Assembly: GCA_022813625.1 (NCBI GenBank)
Contig: JAKLMB010000025.1
Location: 248,001 to 312,000, forward strand
Origin: Aaosphaeria pasadenensis
Taxonomy: Eukaryota > Ascomycota > Dothideomycetes > Pleosporales
DNA: 64,000 nt
Direction: 5' to 3'
A program made the position numbers and the translations under genes. Positions 45,794-58,800 of the stretch are shown one piece after another; positions within the stretch are counted from its first letter, which is position 1, and each line of letters starts with the position of its first letter. The notes beneath the pieces were generated by a model. The model was not told where the DNA came from. It saw only the letters and a list, made by a program, of their open reading frames with translations, and searched no databases.

Positions 45794-48267
45794 CTACTCC
45801 AGCGTAGCTGCAGCACCCTCGATTCTCTCGGTTGCAATTCCAATCCACTTGATCTGCGCAACTTCATTCTTCTCTTCGATAGCCTCCACGATGCCTGGAA
45901 AGGGAATGCCAGCATAACCGGTCCATTTACCAGGCGCGAACACTACGTGCTTGAACCATGTTCGACCGTCAAGGCCCTTGTCGTAGAGAAACTCACGTTC
46001 GAGCAATTTGTACTTCGAGTTGACTTGCCGTATAGCGTAGTACAGCTTCACCTTCTCCCACCATTTCCACCACGGGATGTCATTGTCGTCGAGTTGTTGA
46101 TGCAGGGCGGCTGCTACGGCATCATGCGCTTGGCCTGCAATCTGGAATCGCTCGATCGCCTTATCAATAGGAATAAACAAATCATTGACAGTATCGGTAG
46201 AAAGTCCATTATCCTTAGCTGTCTGTTTGACTGAGTGAACATAATGTTCCAGAGTTGTCGCGTAGTCGGTAGCATTGAGCTGAATGAGAGGTGTCTCGAT
46301 CAAGTTCAATGCGGCAAGGCCCCAGATCTGCGCTGTCGCTACATGGTACGAAAAGTCTGGATCCCCAAACTTCTCCATCCAGTCAAAGGAATCGTAGTTG
46401 GAATGGTAGTGGTAGATAGAAGAGTTGCCGCCAGGCCCAAATCCTAAACTGAAAGAGGCGATGCCGGCGAAGTCTTGAAATGCCGTGAAGTCAGAGCCTG
46501 AGCCCATGGGAGCAATGAAGCGGTCCCAGACATCACCGACAGTTTGATTGGATACAGTCTGGTTAGGAGACTGTACAAGGTCGACTGTGCCATATTAGCT
46601 TCAATCCGTTGACATAAGCTCGGGGGACTGACCTGTTTCGTAAATCACCTTCTTGAGGAGAGGTGCCGCAGAGACTTCAAGCTCTGGACCAGAGGCAGCA
46701 ACGTCAACGTTGAGGTACGCTATCGTGGAGGCTTTTAGCCACGGCACGTACTCTTCTACCCACTCGGTCGACCCTAGAAGGCCGTACTCTTCTCCATCCC
46801 AGCTCGCGAAAACGATAGTTCGAAGCGGTTTCCAGCCTGACTCTAAGGCCTTCCCAAATCCTCGAATGACCTCGTTCAGCACCGCGGAGCCGCTGTTTGG
46901 ATCACCTGCTCCACCCGCGATCCAAGCATCACGATGATTACCCAGAATAACTACCTCGTCGGGGATGCTACCGTTAATGACCCCGATAACATTCCACATA
47001 GGTGTCGTGACGTATTCCTGCTCATTCACGAGATTGAGGAGAAGGTCATCTGGCGATGGGCCAATATTGTATTTCACACCCTTGTATCCGAGGCCTCCAG
47101 TGTTCCAACCTTTTCCAAATGAGGAAGCCTTGGGGCCATGCCCATTGAGCGCCTTGAGAAGCGGGAGAGCATCTTTGTAAGATATCGGGATCGAAGGTAT
47201 GGAGGGAATCGCGTGGTCGACGGGCTGTCGAGGTGCTCCAGGTAAGGAAGGGTAGCCAGGTGTTGTAGGGTCACCAGGTGCGAAGCCTACAGGCGGTTAG
47301 CATATTTACCACCGAAAAGCAATCCAATGAGCTTACTGAGAAACTGGCAGCTACCGCGCTGGACGCTGCTAGGGTTACGTGCTGGGCCCTCTGGGTAGGG
47401 CGCATAGCCATTCAATTCTGTTATCTCTCCATCATCGCCGGGATCAGAGTACAAGATGGCGCCAATTGCTCCGTATTCCTGCGCCCTCTTTACCTTCAGA
47501 CCCCTAAAAACTGCTCCGTACTTTGCAAGCACGATCTTGCCCTTGACACTGACATTTCTGTTGGCAAGATCCTCAAAATCTTGGTAGGTGCCGTAATTGA
47601 CAAAGATATAGGGCGCTGTGACGTTGCCAGAAGCACTGTATCCGTGGAAGGTAGGAATTCGGTCTGCCAGGCCGCTAGTGCTATCCTCCTCGAGGACATC
47701 TTCCTCCAACTCCGCCTCGTACTTGATTTTCCACGATGTCTGCCCGTCGCCGTGTGCGTCCTCGTCGCCCTTTTGGGTAGTTTTCTCCATGAGTGCCAGC
47801 CTGTGACCCTTGGGATAGTTCGCATATATATCATAGCTATTGATTAGGGTGTTTTCCACGCCAAATTCCTGCCAAAGCTCCTTTGTCCAGACGGCCTGGC
47901 TCAAATTCTTGCCAGCAAGATGAGGCCCGGATGTGTAGTATTTACTCCATTCGCGCGTCTTCTTTGCGTCAGGAGTGTTCACAAGGACCGATTGAAGGTC
48001 TTTGTAACCAAGCCCGCTCGATTTGGGCCATGATGCGGGGATGTCGTGCGAGGCGCCGGGCAGATAGGCATGCCATGGTGCTTGCACTTCCTTTTCTTCC
48101 TTATCAGGAGTAAAAACGGTCAACACGAGAATGACAGCGCCGATTCCAAGGAACAAAACACCTGACAGAAGTATCGTGCAGATGTAGCGGAGAGTGTGAT
48201 GCGGATACCGGTCTCTTGCAGGCCGCGTGTGTACCACGGCGATAAGTGGGGTGCGTTCATTCGTCAT
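45794..48267 (-). CDS. M28 metallopeptidase, glutamate carboxypeptidase II / transferrin-receptor-like
   Basis: Three exons: 48267-47337, 47286-46633 and 46584-45794; introns are 50 and 48 nt; 791 residues. A short cytosolic tail is followed by one membrane helix (about residues 30-52), making a type II membrane protein. A PA domain (FVNYGTYQDFEDL...GKIVLAKYG) precedes the catalytic domain. Zinc and catalytic positions are visible: His428 in GNHRDAW, Asp439 in AGDPNSG, Glu476-Glu477 in WDGEEYG, Asp505 in NVDVAASG and a late His in YHSNYDSF. Spacing matches GCPII/PSMA. The C-terminal 150 residues fit the dimerisation domain. By family it trims acidic or other C-terminal residues from peptides, acting at the cell surface or in the vacuolar/endosomal system (fungal Vps70 group). 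The active site is complete. Confidence 0.9.
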
Positions 48268-49414
48268 GTTGATGTTGTCATTTCTTGGATTGAGGAAAGG
48301 AGATCAAACGCAACGTAGAAAGGACGAATATATACAGAGCAGAGTTGCAGATCGAGGGGATTGCGTGGGGTTGAAGAAGGTTCAGACGGTTGCGTAGACA
48401 GAGAGAGCTCTGTCGTCATTTCGGAGCTTCCCCAGTTAAGCTTCCCCTTCCCACCTAGTGAGCTTCCTCGGAAATAGCCTGGGGAGGGCTCATAAGGTTC
48501 TTTGACTGACTACAGGGACATTGTAGAGGGCAGAATAATAAAACGTTAAAAACACTTCTTAAGTCTTTGCAACATTTCTATAATATTTAAATATTAAATA
48601 ATATAACATTACTTACTAGATACAAAGTTGTTTATTTCCGGCTTCCCCCTTAGACTGAGAGTGCGCTACACGCTTGGCAACACAAGGTTAGTCCCTGCTT
48701 CCTTTGCCATGTCGAGACCAAAGGCACAAGCAAATGCCGCAGGCATTAGTTCAAGGCTTGCATCGTAATAAGTAGTGCACGTCTCTCAGGGTAGATAATG
48801 TTGTTAGAGAACAGTCACACATCTATCTACGCGGCTTTTGAGCTATTCTTCAGCATCGTGACATACCAGTGGAAAGGTCCAGCTTCCATTTTTCTTTTCT
48901 GCTAATCTACTATTTCCTAGAGATAGTTGATGCCCTTTGCACTTCGTTCTAATCCGGCTTACAGCTGAACTCTTACAGTCGATGAAAGGAGTTGGTATTC
49001 CCATGTCATTTCCCTCCTCAAGTTGATTAACAGGTAAAGACGAGCCCATTCAATCTTTGCCAAAACTCTCGCCCTTCTATTAAGACCATGCCGCATCGCC
49101 GTGTGCCTGCTTCAGCACCGCCATCATTTTGACGTAGGAAATCTAACATCACGCTAGTCGCTGGTCGAGACTAGGTGGTTCCGGCACCGCTCTTCGAGGC
49201 TCCAGGAAACTGGGACCGAGACCGTAAAGGATCTGTAATGAAGGGTCCTTGGATGTGGGGTGCAAACATGTATGGTAGGACTTTTTTTTTCCAAAGAGCA
49301 GTAGGCTGGGCTTCGGGAGAGATCAATGGAGAGAATGTATCAAGTCAAGCTTGAGGTAGCTCGCGGATTCCCGAATATGACGCGCTGGCGGCCTGGTTTC
49401 TCTCGCGCACGTCT
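48268..49414. other. Intergenic with an AT-rich patch
   Basis: A TATATATTC-like TATA box on the minus strand near 48327-48335 lies about 65 bp upstream of the M28 start codon. At 48537-48630 there is a strongly AT-rich stretch with an ATATTTAAATATTAAATA core. No coding frame is supported. Confidence 0.45.
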
Positions 49415-50336
49415 TCAATCTTTGCGTCCCCATACGTTCTTTTTCCTATTAGCAGCCGGTGCTGTAAATTGCGACTTCAATCCTCCTTGACTCTTAACTT
49501 GCATCTTCTTATTCGCGTCCTCCATCTGCTTCAGCTGCTCCTCGTCGCTTTGCAGTTTTCGATTAAGCACGACTTCAAACCTGCTCTTCTGCCCTTTCCC
49601 GCGCGGCTTTCTTATTTTTCCGCTGAGGCCGTTATCGTCTCGATCAAAGTATACCGCCCAGCGGAGGCCCTCTGCACCCCAAGGCGTGCTTTCCCATTCT
49701 TCATCGCTCATCCCATCTGATTCATCCACTGCGACAAACCCCTCCCAACCTTCGAGAGTAACAGCCGACTCATCCTCGGTCCAGTCCCATTCGCCGACGA
49801 TGTGTTCGATGCTAGCAGTGCGATTTCCATACCGAAGTTCGTAAGTTTCTTTATCAATGTAGATCCAGTTCAACATCGGTGGATCATCGGAGATCGTTGA
49901 CACCATACCGCGCTCCGGTGGTGAGCGGTCGTCGTCCGGGTATTGAATGTAGAAGCCCGCAAAAGCATGGAGGGGAGGGGTAATGTCGTCTTCCGGAGGA
50001 ACGGGAACCGGCTTCCCATCCTTCTCTTCGCAAGGTAGTATCCAGACCTATGCACAGGGGGCGCTGAATTAGCATGGCTATCGATCAAGGGAAACAATGA
50101 AAGAGGAAGAGACGAACCTTGTTATGGCGCACTACTACAATACCGTCGTCGATCTCGTCCGCCAGTTCATCGTCTGAGTCGCAAGACGTAAGGACGTTGA
50201 ATTTTATCATGCGCGTCTCGTTCGCAGCCTCTTCGTTCTGCTTTTTCTGATGCTCCACGCCTTCCGCGACGCCCGTTACCACTGGGATAGCGGTGATGCA
50301 GCCTCCGAGGAAGATGCCAAGTCCGAGTGCCGCCAT
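49415..50336 (-). CDS. Conserved hypothetical protein with N-terminal hydrophobic segment
   Basis: Two exons, 50336-50118 and 50047-49415, with a 70-nt intron at phase 0; 283 residues. The ATG at 50336 (MAALGLGIFLGG) is the first in frame. Residues 1-25 are hydrophobic and Gly/Ala-rich, either a signal anchor or a non-cleaved targeting segment. The middle carries acidic runs (DSDDELADEIDDG, WTEDESAV) and several Trp residues (NWIYIDKETYELRYGNR, WDW, WAVYFDRDDNG). The tail is basic (RKPRGKGQKSR, NRKKNVWGRKD). I recognise no domain with a known function. The splice junction HNK/VWILPC keeps a well-behaved frame, which supports a real gene. Confidence 0.75.
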
Positions 50337-50729
50337 TTCCAAGTTCAGTGCTGGTTGTAAAGCAGTAGAGGGCGTGTTGAAAGGTGTATAGACAGTGCGC
50401 TGCAGTGTTGTCTACATGGCTGATATGTATTGAACCGGATGTCTTGATTCCAAGGAGTCTGGATGTGTTGCGTCATTGTTATGAGCTAGCAGGACGGATA
50501 AACTGAGCAGGGTCTATGCCAGGGATCATAGATCCATATGGCAGTCTTGATGAACTTGTGGGGATCACGATAGTTGATCTTCATGGTGCCCCCCGGGAAT
50601 CCAGACTGATCTAGATTCTTAGAAGAGGAATGTTAAGGTCTTTTTTGAACTCATCGGGAAGAAGGCAGGAGAATACTAGTTGCCGGTATCTTATTCACAC
50701 AGCATCTTCTCATCTGAGCACAGACCAGC
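50337..50729. other. Divergent intergenic interval
   Basis: Shared promoter space of the hypothetical gene (-) and the F-box gene (+). No clear motif was seen. Confidence 0.4.
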
Positions 50730-51395
50730 ATGACTACCCTCCATCTCAATCCTCCTTACATGCCTGACTTTGTTCCCAATAATGTCAGTACAAACATGAA
50801 GTCTAGCTCTACAGCTCGCGTTCTTCGCATTACACACTCTCAATCTAGACCGAATCCACCAAGCACCCCACCCAAACCTCCGGTTACCTCTACCCCGATA
50901 CCCCTCGAAGTTGTGGAGCTCCTAGAAGCTATCCTCTTGCGTCTTCCACTACAAGTCCTCCTTACTACTGCGCAGCGCGTTTGCAAGCGTTGGCACGCAG
51001 TCATTTGCTCATCTCGACGAATCCAGCGTGCGCTCTATCTTCTTCCAAACGAAAATCAGGACGTTTCGGGAACCAGACGCGCCCATATCCCCAACCCCTT
51101 AATTGCTCGTGCCTTCTTTGCATACCTTCGATTCGATGTCTGGACTGAGCATACAAGAGCTGGAACTGAGGATCATGTCGATGTTGCGCTGAAAATGACG
51201 TCTCTAGAGTATCCAGCATCGATCAGATACGGCGCGGCTTCGTGGAGAAAGATGCTCGTCACCCAGCCGCTGATCAAAGAGGTGGTTGTTACCGATACCC
51301 GCGTGGCGCCATACTACGATGACTTCTTTGTTGATGAGGCACACAATACTGCGGGGGTCAAAATGGGAGATTTGCTGGTGCTGGATGATAAGTGA
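50730..51395 (+). CDS. F-box protein
   Basis: A single exon of 221 residues. After a Ser/Thr/Pro-rich N-terminal 55 residues, an F-box lies at about residues 57-100 (PLEVVELLEAILLRLPLQVLLTTAQRVCKRW in two halves). It has the usual LP spacing and the V-C-K-R-W end that binds Skp1. The rest (SWRKMLVTQPLIKEV, GVKMGDLLVLDD) matches the short C-terminal pattern common to fungal F-box proteins of this size. By family it would recruit an unknown substrate to an SCF ubiquitin ligase. A further downstream exon cannot be excluded, since relatives often end slightly later. Confidence 0.78.
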   Translation: MTTLHLNPPYMPDFVPNNVSTNMKSSSTARVLRITHSQSRPNPPSTPPKPPVTSTPIPLEVVELLEAILLRLPLQVLLTTAQRVCKRWHAVICSSRRIQRALYLLPNENQDVSGTRRAHIPNPLIARAFFAYLRFDVWTEHTRAGTEDHVDVALKMTSLEYPASIRYGAASWRKMLVTQPLIKEVVVTDTRVAPYYDDFFVDEAHNTAGVKMGDLLVLDDK

Positions 51396-52255
51396 GGAGC
51401 ACACTTGCAGAAAAAGAACTCAGCTTGACACTTCATCTCCGAAAGGCAGTCCTGCACTACAACTGCAGTCATCCCTCCTAGAACCATCCCTGGAGCGGAT
51501 GAGTGGATAGCCACTGTTTCGGGCCCGGGCCCAGGCCCAGCGGCAAACTCTGCCCCGAATGATATACCAGTTTTCGAAATGTCGACCGTACTTGCACGCA
51601 AGGATCTTGGTCGTCATACGAAACACCCGATACTGGATCTGCTGTACGATCGAAGAAAGATCGCATGGTAAACTATACACCAGCAATGCAAAGTGAACGG
51701 ACATCACCTCGACTTTCTATCTGGGAAGGAGAAACATAGCTCAGAATGCCTGTGGAAAAGCCCGAAGTTGAATCGACGTAATTGGCAAGAAGATGAAAGA
51801 CTTGGGAGAGTTTATCTTCAAGTTCTTGGAGCTTGGAGAGAAATTGCTCCACCTTCTTTCTAGGTATAGTAAGCGAAGAGGAGGATCAGTCGATTGATGC
51901 TCCTTGTTCATTGATATCCGAATAAGACAAAGCCAGCGAACTGCCGATGAAACCACGAACTAAAAAATTGACTTTGGGACAAAGTCCGCTATTTCTGCTG
52001 CAGACGAGAACAGAAATCGGGAACTGCTCAATGAAAATGCCTAGCCTTCAAGAAAAACATCGTCACGAGATTTCAAGAAGGAATCGTCCTATAAATTGAA
52101 CGACCATCACAAGCTGGCTGTATATCAGAAAGATGACGCAGGAATCATGCTTCTAGAACCCTTTCCTTTGTCGTGAATTCAAAAATCCATCATGCTATGC
52201 ATTCCGCTACGAGATAACCTCCCAACCAACACTATCATCGATCTATTCTACTATG
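51396..52255. other. Intergenic
   Basis: Frames here are short; a GGGCCC/GGCCCAGG-rich patch near 51521-51541 is the only notable feature. Confidence 0.45.
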
Positions 52256-53252
52256 CTACAACCTCGCAGCCTCCAAAACAGCAAACGTCGGCCTCTCAAG
52301 CCACCTCTCCCAATACCCCGTCCCCCTCCTCTCATCATCCGGCAAAACATACTCCTTCCACTCGAGCCTCAACCCTGCCTCCCTCGCACATCCCTCGTAC
52401 ACTTCCTTGAAAAGCTGGAAGCAGTCAAACTGCACAATACTCTCCGTGTGTGCAACAACCCTCGCCTTAATCCCAACAACACCCTTCTCCTCCTCCCCAG
52501 GCGCCACGTACTCCTCGTCCAGAACCAATATCGTCATGCCATAGAAATCATGCTTCGGAAGCCGCATATCCTTGTCGTGCACGTTCGTCGTGAGACCCAC
52601 GAAGCGTCCACCGGGCGCGAGATTCTGCTCGATGACGCGGAACATGGAAGTCAGCTCTGCGGCCGTGCCGGCGTAGTTGAGGAACCAGCCTGCAAAGATG
52701 ATGTCGAAGGTCGATGTCGGGGGAGGGGAGAGCGGCTTGCTGCAGTCGGCGACGGAGAAGGTGAGCGTCGGGTAGGAGGCTGGTGGGTAGGTGGATTGAG
52801 CGCCTTCCACCATGACGGGCGAGATGTCGTAGCCGGTTACTGAGGTCGCGCCGAGGGTGTGGAGGAGATGGGTGTAGCGGCCTGTGCCGCATGCGAGGTC
52901 TGCGACATCTTGTTAGAGTCTTTGAAGTGTGTTTGAATAAAGTGATGATAATTGAGTTTAAGTAACGTGACCGTGAGTGAGCATATCGTACACGTTCATC
53001 TACTCCGATATCCTTGAAGGGCACACATGGACGTGGATTCAAGCCTTGTACTACAAGTTACCTATCTCTTAACTCACCAAGACATTTCTTTCCCTTGAAA
53101 TCCCCCAACGCTTCGACAACAGAAGGTTTCTCAGGCTCTACGGCAGGCAGCTCGTGCATGAGCTTGTACTTGGTGCCAATTTGATCGTACTGCCTATTCT
53201 GTGTGCTTCCCGATGCAGCACCCGCTTCTCCAGCGCCGACATCTGTGCCCAT
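52256..53252 (-). CDS. SAM-dependent class I methyltransferase
   Basis: Two exons, 53252-53078 and 52899-52256, with a 177-nt GTGAGT intron at phase 1; 272 residues. The start MGTDVGAG is the first ATG in frame. Motif I (LDLACGTGRYTHLLH) is created exactly at the splice junction, which confirms the intron. Motif II/post-I is GYDISPVMVEGA and motif IV is FDIIFAGWFLNY. An LAPGGRFVGLT strand follows. By family it is a soluble small-molecule methyltransferase of the UbiE/ToxA-like group, with an unknown acceptor. It is not next to an obvious biosynthetic gene, so its pathway cannot be inferred. Confidence 0.85.
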
Positions 53253-54170
53253 TGTAGCAGATATGCGGCTTTCACCTTTCTGGGAAGATGTTGCGCAACG
53301 TGGAGATCCCAAGCAACCAGGATGGAACGGACTAAGACGTGGCAGAATTGGGATATCGGAGGCGCTGATCTTTACCCGGTTTCGTACGATTATGGTCCAA
53401 GGTCAGGCGGTGGAGATGTGATTCGTGGGGATCCTAACGCCGCTATGGAAGCAGTTGTGGAGGGGCAGAGAGCAGTTGGATTAACGCCTGATGAGACGTT
53501 CGTTGGACGTTAGTGGCGTAGACCGAGGTAGCATTGTAAGTTGCTTGGTGGAGTGGAGACGGGCGTAAGGACAATTCGAATGCCGGCCGTAGCGGCGGCT
53601 TAACACTGTGGAGATCGTCAACTTATTCACTCTAGGCTTTCTTTCTCGTTGTGACTGTAACCCCCACCCCACACGCGTGATGAATTGAAGCTATACTCAG
53701 TATGCCTTAGCAATGCTCGGCAATCTTGGTATTGTTTAGGTCAGTATTGTACGAGTGGCGATGTGGGTACGTTCTTCTAGACGAGTAATAATCAGAGCAG
53801 CGGAACATAAAACAGGCCAAGCCCGAAGTTCATAGCATAGCTTAGATACTGGAAAAAAGAAAGTAACTGCATGGCGGGTTTGTCTCCGTTCAACTAAGGG
53901 TTTGACGTTGGTCAGTAAAGTGCGTGCCTAGGTCAATTTGGATGATAAAGCATTCTCAAAAACGCATGCTTCTGCAGATAGAACACTGAGAGGGTCCAAT
54001 AGTCATGTTTACATTTCTTTCGTTACTATTTTGAAGCTGCATCAGCATCTTTTGACCTAATGTCGAGACAATGTCTCCAAAATACATAGCCTCACAGGTA
54101 TACACAGCACTTCGTGCCAAAGCACAAATGACATTGTTATACATCGTTGCTGGCTCCTCGGAGGATAAGA
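53253..54170. other. Intergenic
   Basis: The plus-strand frame at 53154-53513 overlaps the methyltransferase start and lacks a domain. Nothing else was seen. Confidence 0.45.
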
Positions 54171-55837
54171 TTAAATCTTCTCGGTAGTGGCAACCTCCTC
54201 CTTGGTGGTCCTCTCATTTTTCTCTTCGAATTCGCGGCTGACTTGAGAGGAATTGCGTCCGGCTTCGATGTCCTTTGCGACAATTTCGGCAACCGGAGGT
54301 CCAACCACCTCGAACTTCCTGCCACGCTTCTCAGGTCCAAGCGCAGTAGTCACAGCAATACCCAGGGCGATGATTGCAGTAGCAATGCCCATTGTAGGTC
54401 CATAAGATGATACAGGCTTTCCTCCGTGCGGCCTGATTTTGTGACTTTCAGCAATGGCGTTGACGATTTGAGCCGAAGGAGACGAGATCATGTTTCCGAG
54501 CTGGTAAGTAATACCAGGGAAACTAGATCGGAAAGCAGGTGGTGAAAGCTCGTTAAGGTGAATGGGAATAACACCCCAAGCTCCCTGGACGAAGAATTGA
54601 ATGAAGAAACCCGAAGCTGAAAGGCTTCGCTCGCCCTCAGGGATGATCCAAGCCGGAATCATGCAGGCAGACAGAAGAGCTGCACAGACAATTGCCCTAC
54701 GACGACCGAACCATTGAGAGAAGTATCCGATAATAGTACCACCAACGCAGGCGCCAGTCTTCATCAAAATAGATGCACGGGTAGCGGGCGCATTGGTCAT
54801 GTGTTTCTGGGTCTTCATAAAAGTAGTGTAGCTGTCCTGGCTGGTGTGCGAATAGTAGTTGAACTGGTTTGATTAGCTCGGAACATCTTCGCGTTTTCCT
54901 ATGCTGTCGACTTACCCAAGTCATCAAAATGATGCAGTAGATACACATGCGCCATTCCTGGGCGAGCATGTGACGAGTCTCCCTCCAGAAAACACCTGGC
55001 GCCTTGGACTCTTTGCCAGCCTTCTTCGCCTCGATGAACTGCTTGGACTCTGGGAAGCAGATTCGAATCAGGCCGACTGCTATGGAGATACCAGCACCGA
55101 TCCAGAAAACAGTCTTCCAGCTCTCTGTAGATCCTCCAACTCCAAGGTTTGCGCATGCAGCAATTACGTAGCCGAAGGAATAACCTTGCTGCAGGATACC
55201 GCTCATAAGACCTCTTGCGTTGACACTGAGATGGAGTTAGTTACTTATACTTCCAGGAAAGGTGTATTTTGAATGCTTACGGGCAGTTCTCCAGTGCCAT
55301 TGCAATAGCGTTTCCGTACACACCTCCCATGAAAAGACCGAATAGGCTTCGCACAGCGAGGAACTGCTGGAATGTGACACTGTAGATCGTTGCGACCTGG
55401 AGGAGTCCAAGAATGATCATGTTGACCACCATGGGCCACTTACGGCCCCATTTGTCTCCGGCAAGACCAAAGACAGCTGCACCGACCGAACGGAGGAGAA
55501 GCGTCAGGGTGATAGCAGTTGTGATATCGGTATTGGAGCGATCGTAATAGTCTGCAAGCTTGGTTGTCTGAATAGAGAGCGCATGGAAATCAAAAGCATC
55601 GGCAGTCCAGGCACAGAAGCCAACAATGAAGTAAAGCCAGTCCTTTGCCTTAAGCTGGGCCATAAGGCTGATGGGGTTCTTCAAAGGCTCGGGCGATTGC
55701 CATTCGGTATGGGTCTCGCCATGGTCATTCGTGACAACAACCCGCTGTTTCCAGATGAAGAGGTCAGACCAGGCTTGCTTAGCCGTGGCAAGTGTGCCCT
55801 TGGCCAATGGGTCAGCAGGCTCGTAAGACGTAGCCAT
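54171..55837 (-). CDS. JEN1-type monocarboxylate/carboxylic acid transporter (MFS)
   Basis: Three exons: 55837-55281, 55225-54916 and 54863-54171; introns are 55 and 52 nt; 519 residues. Twelve membrane helices are expected. The SHS-branch MFS pattern is clear: DWLYFIVGFCAWTADAFDFHALS in helix 1, GDKWGRKWPM in the first loop, and the JEN1 signature N-x-x-S/T-H-x-S/T-Q-D-x-x-x-T as NYYSHTSQDSYTT, at the start of exon 3. By family it imports lactate, pyruvate, acetate or dicarboxylates with protons across the plasma membrane and is usually repressed by glucose. An Arg/Lys/Glu-rich C-tail may carry turnover signals. All junctions keep frame and no break is seen. Confidence 0.9.
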
Positions 55838-58800
55838 GGTGATGAGCAGCTCAAGAAAGACTCAAGGATGTCTGATACTTGAAAATAGAAGGGAAGAATC
55901 AAGCAAGTAGAGCTAGGCACACTGAACGGCATTCAAATGTGGGCATCGAGCTGGATTAATATACTTCTCCAGGGTCACCGCGGGGGAGCACCTGCGCATG
56001 CGTGTACGACCCTGCAGTCATGGGCCTGGTCAAAGATCTTCTCTACTATGTACAACAATGATAGCCATGCTACAAGCCAAGGGATAGCCAAGATGCCCAG
56101 ACAACAGATGGTCGGCCATGTACAACCATTTCAAGAGAGCCAAGTCGACTAAGCATCGTAGGGTGTTCGTCGGCGGTCGAGCAGCGCGAATTAGGACGTC
56201 GATCGAAACATGGGCCAATGCACCTCTCGAGGTTCAAGTTCCGACAACCGTAAAGTCGAACAGGGTATGTGCTGATACGAGCGAAACGGCCGCGGTGATT
56301 GAGGGAGTCCCCATGGGGTCTCCGATTCGTGTTGGAACAAACCTTGCTTTAGGAGGAGTAGCACGGACAAACCTGTCAAATGCAGCATCAGCACGCATAT
56401 ATGTGCAGGTAGAACAAGGTGTGTCGTAGTGTTTAGTGTTAAGAGTATTTATTGAGATAGCGAAACCATCCAAAGTGCCCTTTTTCTGACCTTCGTATGT
56501 ATTGTGGTACATGATGAAGACTAAGCTCCGTGGCATAGAATGAAGCCGGCGCCAGTCGCCTTCGCGGTGAATAAGAGTGTCGCCCAGACCGTAGCACGTC
56601 ACTAAAGCGTTATATGGCCGTGTTTCTCCCCGCTGCCTGAATGCGCAGGCGTGCCGAAGCTTTTGCAAGCATTGTGCGGCGCCGAGACAGATTGGGCGGC
56701 ACGAACAAAGCCAAGGAAAAGAAGCAGTGGTGGCTTGCAGTACAGGCTGGTAACGTCGTCAGCCGAGCATTATCGAGGGCTTCTTTTGACCGTCGTCCTT
56801 TGTTGCTATTTGCTGTTTGGATATGGGAGGATGATGAGGTCGTTACTGCGTCAATGCTACCTTGGTTGCATCTCCCGTAAAATCTGGGGATTTTTGGGAT
56901 GCAAACGCTGTATTACAATAGAGGTGCGGACAGAGGTAAGATTCTGATATTTTTCCTGGTCAGCAGGTTCCACACCAAATGGCAAGGTACTTCTCGTTAT
57001 CGGTCCGATCGACAAAAGGCGGCTCTTGAGCAAGCCTGTCAATAGTACTCTATCATATTCCTGTGCACAGTTGAGTCGGTGCAAAGGAAAAGAGGAAGAA
57101 GAAGAAATGCCGATGCAAAACAGAACAGAACTGGTCCAGGACAACCATGACTTCTGCAGGTGCGGGCGCGGACGCGGACGCGGAGGAGGAAGGGGAAATC
57201 GGGAGAATGAGGAGTAGGCACATGGAGCGCAACGGCGACCAAGAAGATAGTGGAGAGAATCAGGTGATGTTAGGGTGAGATCGCGATGCTGGGGCAGCAG
57301 TTGTAGCAATAGTTCATGTTGTCGTAGGATCCAACCCCGGTAGATCTATGTAATGAGGGACGAATATCCATGATGGGCGTGGGAGGCGGCCGTAGTAGAG
57401 AAAAGGCGGAGGGTGTCCTGTGGGGTGAGGCCCTAGTTAGTGATCTAGGCGTGCCAGGGTCCATGTATCCCCAGCCCTCATCCCTTTGGACCATTACAAC
57501 GTGCGGAAGATGCACCAGGCAGCCCAGCAGGAGTTGCGCCTATGCGGCCTGTCCCTGGTCTTTTTTCTTCTCCCATGAAAGCCTACCATTGAGCCTCTAC
57601 GAAAATAAATAGGATAGAATGAGCGATAAATTCTCGCGCCATGCTCCCTACTCCTCATCTTTCTCTCGTATCTGGCTCCGTGTAGTCCCATTGCAGATCA
57701 TGCCGATATAGTTTCTGGGATGCATCATCCAACAAGATCTTCAAAGGGATGATCCCGGAGCCGCACAGTGGGCCATGAGTCCAATGGCCCGGCTATGGGT
57801 TGATGGTTTCATGGTTTTCTTTTTGCATCATCGCCCATTGGATCGACCTATCCTGTACACTACACTCCCAGGCTAGATGTATCAATCTAGAAGGTCAAGA
57901 AGTTCTATGCAACTCGGGTCAAATCGAACTATTCTATCATTCAGTCCCGGAAGCACTCGGTAATTTGCTCGTAAACACTATTTCGTAGCTGTGGGTTTTG
58001 TTCGTATCCTCGACAGAGTTGCCAATCCTGGAGCTGGTACTGTGTGTTGCGACAAGACCCTGTAGATCTATTTTTTGAGTACTTCTTTGTCAACTCTGTC
58101 TCGGATACGCCTTAATCTATGTGCATGTTCTTTTCTATCTGGTGGCAGGAGTTGCTCCTATGAAGTTACTTGACTACTGCTCTCTTCTCGAGATGTGTAG
58201 ACTGCCTATCTACCGGTAGCTTTACATCTTTGGTTGTAAACCCTCCCAAATTAGGACTTGCTCCAGAGCCTAAACTTATGTGCTGACCTCTAGTTGACTT
58301 CAGTAATAGTCTGGTCATCAGGAGCGCCTTAGTAGAGCCCTACAAAATTCTCTACATATCTTGGTAGGGCTTAGTGGTCCTACTCTAACAACTTACGACA
58401 CGTATAGGTAGATCTTTGCCACTGTTGGTAGGCCTCTGGAGGTAGGTAGATGATGCCTTGCTCTATCTACGCCCTGCCCAGCGTCTATCCTTCCACACGT
58501 GATCTCCGAATAGCTTCATCTATCCAGCTACACCACAATTACTGATAAAGCACAGTACTCTGTTCAATGACGAGGAATACCTGGCTGGTCTCATAGCAAC
58601 ATTGTAGGTTGCATATTCTTGCTTGATAGAGAATTGAGTCTCCAGGTAACAGAAATCTCGTTCTACATCACGGTGTCAGCTATGCAACAATACTTGAATA
58701 GTAGTAGGTATCTAATGCCTAGTAAAGTCTTCTAGGAGAGTTTATTGCAATTCAAGGGAAGACTACTATCAATAGAAAGTGTAGTTCAATCTACATCCGT

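Noticed and set aside
56234..56668. 144-codon minus-strand frame overlapping a 103-codon plus-strand frame
   Set aside because: Mutual antisense overlap, no domain and no conserved start region; most likely chance openness in GC-richer DNA.
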